NCBI GenBank assembly: GCA_964567045.1
Contig: CAZMLE010000053.1
Location: forward strand, 1-25,555
DNA: 25,555 nucleotides
Source: JAFNGF01 sp964567045
GTDB lineage: Bacteria; Planctomycetota; Phycisphaerae; Sedimentisphaerales; Anaerobacaceae
Direction of reading: 5' to 3'
Numbering within the stretch: position 1 is the stretch's first letter; each line of letters begins with the position of its first letter. Position numbers and translations under genes: made by a program. A model generated the notes under the pieces. The model did no database searches, was not told the DNA's origin, and was given only the letters and a program-made list of their open reading frames with translations. Positions 1 through 5,059 of this stretch are shown here, one piece after another.

Positions 1-350
1 GGATTTGTCGGACACAAGTCTTGGAACATAATGCCACACTCTTCACGGCAGTGCAAGCATTCTGTTACGCCTGGGCACAGGTTCGATAGCTCAGATGGGC
101 GGCCTCCCGGGGAATCTGGAGGTTGCCGACATAATGCACGCAGCGAGCTGCACAATTTGGAGGCGGTCGTTGAGAGGACAGAGAATGAATGATCGTCAAT
201 ACTGATCTAACGTCAACTCTCTTGGAACTCTTAACACCTGCCATTGAAAACAGGCAATTTGTGAACATTTTCAATGAAGATATGAAGAGCAAGGCATCCT
301 GGAGCATGATTCGGTTAAAAATGTTAACCGTAATACGAAAGGAGATTCTG
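1..350. other. Region upstream of the IS110 transposase, no gene recognised
   Basis: I see no convincing gene here. The only local structure is a 7-bp hairpin at 312-330 (CGGTTAA, 5-nt loop, TTAACCG) just upstream of the transposase ribosome binding site AAAGGAG at about 338-344. It could be part of the IS110 left end or a weak regulatory hairpin. IS110 elements usually lack terminal inverted repeats, so the left end cannot be placed. Confidence 0.4.
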
Positions 351-1067
351 ATGGCAACGTATTATATTGGAGCAGATGTACACAGCAACAACACAGAACT
401 GGCAATTGAGAAAGGAGGCAAGATAGTTGATTCGTATTCAGTGCCGACTATAATACCAGCGATCAGCACTGTCCTTGATTCACTCCAGGGCAAAAAGCTC
501 TTTGCCATGGAGGAAGGACCAATGGCCGGGTGGCTCTATCGTAACCTCCATGAGAAGGTGGAGCAATTCATTGTCTCTGAGCCTCGTCGCAACAAATTGA
601 TAACTTGCGATGGGGATAAGGACGACAAGATTGATGCACATAAACTCGCTGTTCTTCTAAGGGGAAAGTTCCTGAAGGCTGTTCATCACACCGATGACAG
701 CGATCGAGCCCACCTCAAGCACTGGGTCAATCTCTACCATGACAGGGTCCGTGATGCAGTCAGGAACATCAATGAGATACGCGCCTGTTGCAGGATGCAT
801 GGTGTGGCAATTCCCAGGAAGGTTGTTCGCAACCAGGCACATCGCCATGATTGGCTGTCGGGACTCAATAACCCTGTCTTGAGAGAGCAGCTAAGAATGT
901 TATGGATTGGCTATGATGCCACCAAGGAGCAGGTTGAGATAGCCAAGAAGCAATTGAGCTCATGGGCCCACAAGCATCGGATCATAAAACACTGGCGCCG
1001 GCTTCCAGGAATAAGGTTGATTCGCGCTGCGACTGTTTTTGCCTATCTTGACACACCATGGCGGTTC
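351..1067 (+). pseudogene. IS110-family transposase, 3'-truncated
   Basis: The start at ATG 351 is chosen because AAAGGAG lies six to seven bases upstream and the translation opens with the typical IS110 N-terminus (MATYYIGADVHS). IS110 transposases carry an N-terminal RuvC-like DEDD domain and a C-terminal Transposase_20 domain with a catalytic serine. Visible here are Asp9 (IGADVH), Glu54/55 (AMEEGP) and the Asp cluster at about 91-95 (DKDDKIDAHKLA), so the DEDD half looks intact. The IS110 match continues through GIRLIRAATVFAYLDTPWRF to residue 239 and then stops abruptly. The reading frame stays open to 1304, but that tail is the antisense of an ankyrin-repeat fragment, not transposase. 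The Transposase_20 domain is therefore missing and the protein should be inactive. Family membership is confident; the exact breakpoint is good to a few bases. Confidence 0.85.
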
Positions 1068-1295
1068 TTGACCCACGCAGCTCCGTGTAGCGGCGTTTCG
1101 CCGCCAACTGGAACGTTGACATCAGCACCTTTGCTGACAAGCAGAGCCACGATCTCTGGGTCGCCCGTCCAGTACAGTGGTGTACAGTGCGTAAAGCCCA
1201 CGGCTCCTTTGGCGTTAACATCTGCCCCATTGGCGATAAGCAGCTCCGTGACGTCTTTGGCACCCATAAACCCCCACAACCAGCACGATATATGC
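1068..1295 (-). pseudogene. Ankyrin-repeat protein fragment
   Basis: Read leftward, the translation shows about two consecutive ankyrin repeats with the consensus pieces DVTELLIANGADVNAKG, then EIVALLVSKGADVN, then GETPLHGAAW. Ankyrin repeats mediate protein-protein contacts. There is no start codon with a ribosome binding site (the nearest initiator is a TTG near 1279), and the fragment ends abruptly where the IS110 transposase sequence begins (about 1067-1068). It is best explained as an internal slice of a longer ankyrin gene left behind by a rearrangement with the IS110 copy. Confidence 0.7.
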
Positions 1296-1420
1296 CAAGA
1301 CTGATAGCAAGGCCCGTAATCGACAGGTTGAGGCTTTAGATGAGGGGCAATAATCGGCTATACTTCATTGACACACTCTCCCTCTAACGGCCGAACAAAT
1401 TTGACGCACGGGCAAACCGT

Positions 1421-1512
1421 GGGCTGGCAGCCGAAGAGGCTGTCAGCCCTTCTTGTGGGTGGGGTGCCAGACGCACAAGCCCGCGACGTTTGAACAAATA
1501 GTTAGGATGTCG
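1421..1512 (+). repeat. 92-bp dispersed repeat, copy A (hairpin plus conserved CGCGACGTT..CAAATAGTTA tail)
   Basis: This stretch aligns along its length with 15105-15192. Both begin GGGCTGGCAG, form a hairpin (here GGCTGGCAGCC / GGCTGTCAGCC, 5-nt loop, 1422-1448), and end with a segment identical at 25 of 32 positions (CGCGACGTT...ACAAATAGTTA...TGTC.C). The end segment also has GCGAC/GTCGC termini in this copy. Copy B lies just upstream of a tyrosine recombinase gene. Confidence 0.6.
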
Positions 1513-1545
1513 CAGTGCCTTAGGCATTGAGATAAGATTAGTATG

Positions 1546-1569
1546 TCCGCTTGGGGATGCCTAACGGCA
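1546..1569 (+). repeat. 24-nt palindromic element, family 1 (GATGCC variant)
   Basis: A copy of the family that riddles the gene at 8376-9210. It begins TCCGCTTGGGGATGCC and ends AACGGCA. No surrounding reading frame is recognised. Confidence 0.85.
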
Positions 1570-1624
1570 GAAGAACACTTATGACAACTGGCCAAGAAGC
1601 AGGCAAACGCCGAAAAGGGTCACC

Positions 1625-1740
1625 GGAGAGTGCCTAAAATGTCGAGTGACTAAAGTGCCTAAAATCATAACTTTGAACTTTATCCGCCAGACGTATGGCG
1701 GATTAAGCTCACTTTAGGCACTTTAGGACACTTTAGGGAC
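1625..1740. repeat. Long inverted-repeat unit 1 (CCTAAA / CACTTTAGG arms)
   Basis: The left arm (1625-1665) is built from GTGCCTAAAAT and GTGACTAAAGTGCC. The right arm (1710-1740) is built from three CACTTTAGG-type units, complementary to the left arm, so the whole unit can fold back. The loop holds a family-3 palindrome (1682-1706). The left arm is 40/41 identical to that of the unit at 1833-1938. It resembles a small non-autonomous (MITE-like) or tandem hairpin repeat. Confidence 0.8.
1682..1706 (+). repeat. Palindromic element family 3 (TCCGCC...GGCGGATTAA)
   Basis: The stem is TCCGCC/GGCGGA. It aligns at 20 of 25 positions with 24713-24737, where the outer pair T-A is replaced by C-G. 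It is nested in the loop of a longer inverted-repeat unit. Confidence 0.65.
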
Positions 1741-1776
1741 GTGCGCTTATGCTCTGGACCGGTCCGAAAGTCTTTT

Positions 1777-1800
1777 GCCGGAAGGCATCCCCTAGCGGAG
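1777..1800 (-). repeat. 24-nt palindromic element, family 1 (diverged)
   Basis: A reverse-orientation copy with several changes: it ends GGCATCCCCTAGCGGA where the family has CCCCAAGCGGA. It lies between the two long inverted-repeat units. Confidence 0.6.
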
Positions 1801-1832
1801 ACAGATCTGCGGTTGTATGTCGTCAGCAGTTC

Positions 1833-1938
1833 GGAGAGTGCCTAAAATGTGGAGTGACTAAAGTGCCTAAAATTTAACTCCCGGAAGGGATGGCCAAGCC
1901 ATTTAGACACTTTAGGCACTTTAGACACTTTAGGGACT
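1833..1938. repeat. Long inverted-repeat unit 2 (CCTAAA / CACTTTAGG arms)
   Basis: The left arm (1833-1873) is nearly identical to that of unit 1; the right arm (1902-1938) contains four CACTTTAG-type units. The loop (1879-1902) contains a diverged family-1 palindrome, identical to the family at about 18 of 24 positions. The right arm overlaps the 3' end of the IS3-type orfB, so its last residues (KSLKCLKCLKCLNGLAIPSGS) are repeat-encoded and replace the normal transposase C-terminus. Confidence 0.8.
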
Positions 1939-2917
1939 TGTATTCTTTCCTTTCAAGAACCGTTCTCCGTTTTAACTGAGCTCGCTTTGCCAATATCCTC
2001 TCTCGCCAGCCATAGTACACATCGTCGGGGGTCACGTTTCCGATGGCCTCGTGATACCGCCGAGCTCCGCTTGGGGACGCCCAACGGCGGTTGTACCATT
2101 CCACGAACCGGGCAATCTCACGGTCAAGTTCCTGCGGTAACTGCCAAACGTGCAGCAGCAGATGCTCCTTCGCCGAGCGGTGATACCGCTCGATCTTGCC
2201 TGTGGTCTGCGGATGATAAGGTCAAGCGAATATATGACCCAGCCCTTTGGCTTCAAGATACTGGCCAAAGTCCCGACTCAACAGGGCCTTGCCATTGTCA
2301 GTTAACAGCCTGCTGTGATCCTCGACCGGAACATCCTGCATCCCGGTGAACTCACAGGCAAGCTCCACCACATCAGTGAAGGCCCCAGAGTCCATCTTCG
2401 CCCTGGGCTGCCAGGCCAGTATCTTACGGCTGTAGTCATCGAGCACACTTATCAAATAGAACCAGCCCCAGCGATCCACCTTCAAGTATGTGGCATCCAT
2501 CTGCCATAGTTGATTGATACTGGTGGTCTTGATCCGAAATTCATCAGATGCCGGGAAGTTCCCGACCTCCGGCTCATGGATAAGACCCCGTTCCTTAAGT
2601 CTTCTGTACACCGTGGACTCTGAGACGCTAAATCCTTCGTTATCAGTGATATACAGGCTAATCTCCCCGCAGGACAGCTCACGACAGAGCATGGCGTATT
2701 CGAGGATCTTGTCCACCTGGCCGGGCAGTAGTTGATTCCAGGTTCTCGCACGATGAGGCTTGTTGTCGTCCAGGCCCTTGGTGCCCATGGCTTTGAGATT
2801 ACGCTTCCAACGGTAGTAACTGCTTCGAGGCACATCGTATTGGGCCAAGGCATCGGAAATGCTCATATCCGCCCCTTCGATCAGACGAATGAACTTAATT
2901 TTCTCAGCTCTGCTCAT
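1874..2917 (-). pseudogene. IS3-family transposase OrfB with in-frame TGA and 24-nt insertion
   Basis: The rve (DDE) integrase-core transposase of an IS3-type element would catalyse strand transfer. The start ATG at 2917 follows GGAGG. A helix-turn-helix stretch is at about residues 18-38 (SISDALAQYDVPRSSYYRW). Catalytic Asp141 (QMDATY) and Asp207 (LTDNGK) are visible. At codon 232 a TGA (2222-2224) interrupts the frame after GLGHIFA. The same frame then continues PYHPQTTGKIERYH, so the third catalytic residue Glu243 (the D-35-E partner) lies beyond the stop, and the product as written lacks a complete active site. A one-base TCA (Ser) to TGA change explains it. Downstream, between YN and ARRYHEAIGNVTP, a 24-nt palindrome adds RRWASPSG in frame. 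The C-terminus after RKEYK is encoded by a CACTTTAGG repeat. Decayed element. Confidence 0.85.
2066..2089 (+). repeat. 24-nt palindromic element, family 1, inside transposase orfB
   Basis: On the plus strand it begins TCCGCTTGGGGACGCC and ends AACGGCG. Read in the orfB frame it adds exactly eight codons (RRWASPSG) between the conserved YN and ARRYHEAIG blocks. Confidence 0.9.
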
Positions 2918-2936
2918 CCTCTGATACCTCCGTCTG

Positions 2937-3269
2937 CTACAGGCCGAGACTTGTTTTATACCTCTGTGTTTCCAGGATTGCCTCAGCTAAGGATTGCTTG
3001 AGCTGTTCGTTCTCCTGCCGCAGCTTCTTGACTTCATCGCTGGTGGCATCCCGCAGGGTATCTCTGGTCAAGCCGTTCTTGCCGGCTTCCAAAAAGCCCT
3101 TGGACCATTTGTAGTAGACACTACAGGCTATGCCTTCTCGCCTGCATATCTCGGATATGGATACCTGGCCTCTCAGGCCCTCAAGGACGATTCGGATCTT
3201 TTCATCTGCGGTGAACTTACGCCGAGTAGCCTTTCTGATTTGTGTGATAACGTCCTTTGATTTTGCCAT
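2937..3269 (-). CDS. IS3-family transposase OrfA (HTH protein)
   Basis: A 110-residue DNA-binding subunit that works with the DDE OrfB in IS3 transposition. The start at 3269 is supported by AAAGGAG nine bases upstream. A basic N-terminus (TRRKFTADEKIRIVLEGLRG) leads into a transposase_8/HTH region (residues about 20-60, VSISEICRREGIACSVYYKW), followed by a heptad-like leucine stretch (residues about 82-100, VKKLRQENEQLKQSLAEAI) expected for OrfA multimerisation. The frame is intact, unlike its partner orfB 19 nt downstream. No frameshift window linking the two is obvious; the genes are simply adjacent. Confidence 0.88.
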   Translation of the reverse strand: MAKSKDVITQIRKATRRKFTADEKIRIVLEGLRGQVSISEICRREGIACSVYYKWSKGFLEAGKNGLTRDTLRDATSDEVKKLRQENEQLKQSLAEAILETQRYKTSLGL

Positions 3270-3322
3270 TCGTTCAGCTCCTTTCTGGGCACGAGGCCCG
3301 ATTATGGAGCCGAAATCGGCGA

Positions 3323-3361
3323 TTTCAAGCGGTTTCCTACCCCCCAGGAAACCGCTTGAAA
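3323..3361. other. Perfect 16-bp hairpin upstream of orfA
   Basis: TTTCAAGCGGTTTCCT and its exact complement flank a 7-nt loop (ACCCCCC). It lies between orfA and the 3' end of the leftward hydrolase gene. It has no following T-run, so it is not a canonical terminator. It may be an IS end structure or another palindromic insertion. Confidence 0.7.
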
Positions 3362-3384
3362 CTCTCCCCTAACCATATCCCTTA

Positions 3385-3418
3385 ACCTGTGCCATTTCTC
3401 CTGACGGGAAACACAGGT
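3385..3418 (-). terminator. Inverted repeat at the end of the hydrolase gene
   Basis: ACCTGTG (3385-3391) and CACAGGT (3412-3418) form a 7-bp stem with a 20-nt interior that abuts the TGA stop of the leftward hydrolase gene. A terminator role is weak because no U-tract follows; an IS boundary is an alternative. Confidence 0.3.
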
Positions 3419-4836
3419 CATTGGCAGAAAAATTCCCGATTGCCGAAGACTGCCCGTACTAGGATAGCCGCGTATTCGCAATACTTCTGTGCGCCGGCAG
3501 CGGAAACAGTGCCGTTGGGTTGTGGATGATACCGCTCACGCCAATAGCCGTCCGTTTTCGCGGCTCGGCAGACTCTGCGCACCGATTCCACCAGACGTTC
3601 GCGCGCCTGCATCTGCTGACAGGCGGTTACTTCCAGATACCAGGCTCTTCCCATCGCGGCCACGTCATTGAGCGGTACAACCTGAAGCGGCACCGGCTCG
3701 TTGTATTCCCACTTCTCATAGGTGAAGGGCTTCGTGACCGTCTGCGTGGGCATGTCGCCGTGCCAAAAGCCGGGCTCCTTCAAAAGACGTGGCCAAAGTA
3801 ATTCGAGGTTTCGACCGACGGCGACGCCGAACGCCACCGCCGCCCAGTTCACATCGGGCAGGCCGTGCGAATCGACCAGCCCGCGTTGGGCGTGAATGTA
3901 CTCAGCGAAATGATCCTCGCGCCAGAAAACGCCGATGAAGGTCTCCGCCAGCGTATCGGCATGGGCGGACCAAGTCGCGTGGTTCGTCTTGTCATCGACC
4001 GCACGGAACAATCGGGCCAGTTCACGGAAGGCATGGATAACGTAGCACTGGGTTACACCGTCCCAGCCGTACCGCGGCGGCAATTCGGTGTAGAACCCCG
4101 AGCCGCCGATCAGGCCATTGTCGCTCTTGCGGCTCAGCAGGTATTTCGCGGCCGCTTCCACCGAGGCAAGTCTCTCTCGCAGCCACGCCAAAGACCCAAT
4201 CGCGTCGAAGATTTCCGCAGCCGTGAGAATGTAGCAGATGGGACCCAGCGTGCTGAGAGGATTCGCTTTGGGTTGCCAATGCTCGAACAGGCCGACCCAC
4301 GTGCGCGTCTGCTGACTGGAAACGGGCAGACCTTCACGTTTGGGGGGCTGATAGGTGAAGATGTCATCCGGGTACTTCAGACCACATAAGTAACCCCCGG
4401 GGCGGGTGTCACCTGTAAAGATAGCAAACGGGATGTTGCCGTCTTTTCGTTGGGACGCCCGCACGAAGTCGAAGTAGTCGAGGACTAAACGCGTGCGGCC
4501 CAGAAGGAGATACGCCCCGGCCATCTGCCACGAATCCAAGCCTGGCCAGGTCGCGTCGCCGCCGTAAGCATTGCCGTCCGCGGTGATCGTGAAGTGGCCT
4601 GGATACGGCCGTTCACTGGCTGCTGGGACAAGATTCTTGCCAATCGCGGCCTCCACCCCGGCGAGGATTTCCGGATCCGCAATGCGGCGGACCAAATCCG
4701 ACCCGTTAGGAGACGATTCCTCGGCAGAAAGCCAATCGGGCAGCAGGCCCAGTCCAGCGGCCGCGGCCAATCCGATGCCGGCGGTCCCAGACCGCATAAA
4801 GAAGACACGACGTGAGAATGGCGATCTATCCATCAT
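3418..4836 (-). CDS. Tat-exported (alpha/alpha)6-type glycoside hydrolase-like protein
   Basis: About 472 residues. ATG 4836 is preferred over an upstream TTG because GGAAG lies five bases before it. The N-terminus has a twin-arginine signal (SRRVFFMRSG, then a small hydrophobic segment ending near LSAEES), so the mature protein is exported folded. The body is rich in aromatic helix-pair motifs typical of six-hairpin toroid enzymes (GGDATWPGLDSWQMAGAYLLLGR; SDNGLIGGSGFYTELPPRYGWDG; CYVIHAFRELARLFRA; LPDVNWAAVAFGVAVGR), as in debranching-enzyme, GH63 or GH78-like folds. I cannot assign a GH family or catalytic residues. It is divergently oriented from the four-gene hydrolase operon starting at 5060 and shares a 223-bp intergenic region with it, so co-regulation is plausible. 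Codon use and frame look intact. Confidence 0.65.
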   Translation of the reverse strand: MMDRSPFSRRVFFMRSGTAGIGLAAAAGLGLLPDWLSAEESSPNGSDLVRRIADPEILAGVEAAIGKNLVPAASERPYPGHFTITADGNAYGGDATWPGLDSWQMAGAYLLLGRTRLVLDYFDFVRASQRKDGNIPFAIFTGDTRPGGYLCGLKYPDDIFTYQPPKREGLPVSSQQTRTWVGLFEHWQPKANPLSTLGPICYILTAAEIFDAIGSLAWLRERLASVEAAAKYLLSRKSDNGLIGGSGFYTELPPRYGWDGVTQCYVIHAFRELARLFRAVDDKTNHATWSAHADTLAETFIGVFWREDHFAEYIHAQRGLVDSHGLPDVNWAAVAFGVAVGRNLELLWPRLLKEPGFWHGDMPTQTVTKPFTYEKWEYNEPVPLQVVPLNDVAAMGRAWYLEVTACQQMQARERLVESVRRVCRAAKTDGYWRERYHPQPNGTVSAAGAQKYCEYAAILVRAVFGNREFFCQ

Positions 4837-4995
4837 AGCGTCTTCCAATAGGCTTTGCTAAATCAGTCGCTTATGGTATCCTCTGGGCCACTGGCTTGCA
4901 AGAACTACTGGAGAGAATTGTGATGGATGACAACTCGTGCTTCGCAGAGTAGCGTGTGCCTTCTGCTGCTTCGTGTAGGCCGGATTGGCAAAAAC

Positions 4996-5024
4996 TTGCC
5001 CGCTCCGCCTCTGGCAGGTAAAAT
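4996..5024 (+). promoter_or_regulatory. Candidate sigma70-like promoter for the hydrolase operon
   Basis: TTGCCC (4996-5001), a 17-bp gap and TAAAAT (5019-5024) lie just upstream of the Shine-Dalgarno TAAGGAG (5047-5053) of the GH172 fusion gene. The match is moderate (4/6 and 5/6) and is based on sequence alone. Confidence 0.35.
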
Positions 5025-5059
5025 TGGTATTCAGGGCCAGAGAAAGTAAGGAGTCCTTC

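Larger units (their letters stand above)
1874..3417 (-). mobile_element. IS3-family insertion sequence remnant (orfA + orfB)
   Basis: Two consecutive leftward genes, orfA (HTH plus leucine-zipper-like segment) and orfB (DDE core), separated by 19 nt, are the classic IS3 layout. I could not find matching terminal inverted repeats: the downstream end is replaced by CACTTTAGG inverted-repeat units and the upstream end lies somewhere in 3270-3417. The stated limits are therefore approximate. Confidence 0.75.

Noticed and set aside
1421..1512. Integron attC-like site (GTTAGGA near an inverted repeat)
   Set aside because: The GTTRRRY/RYYYAAC consensus is not met in either copy and the nearby recombinase lacks a visible integron-integrase extra domain; kept only as a dispersed repeat.
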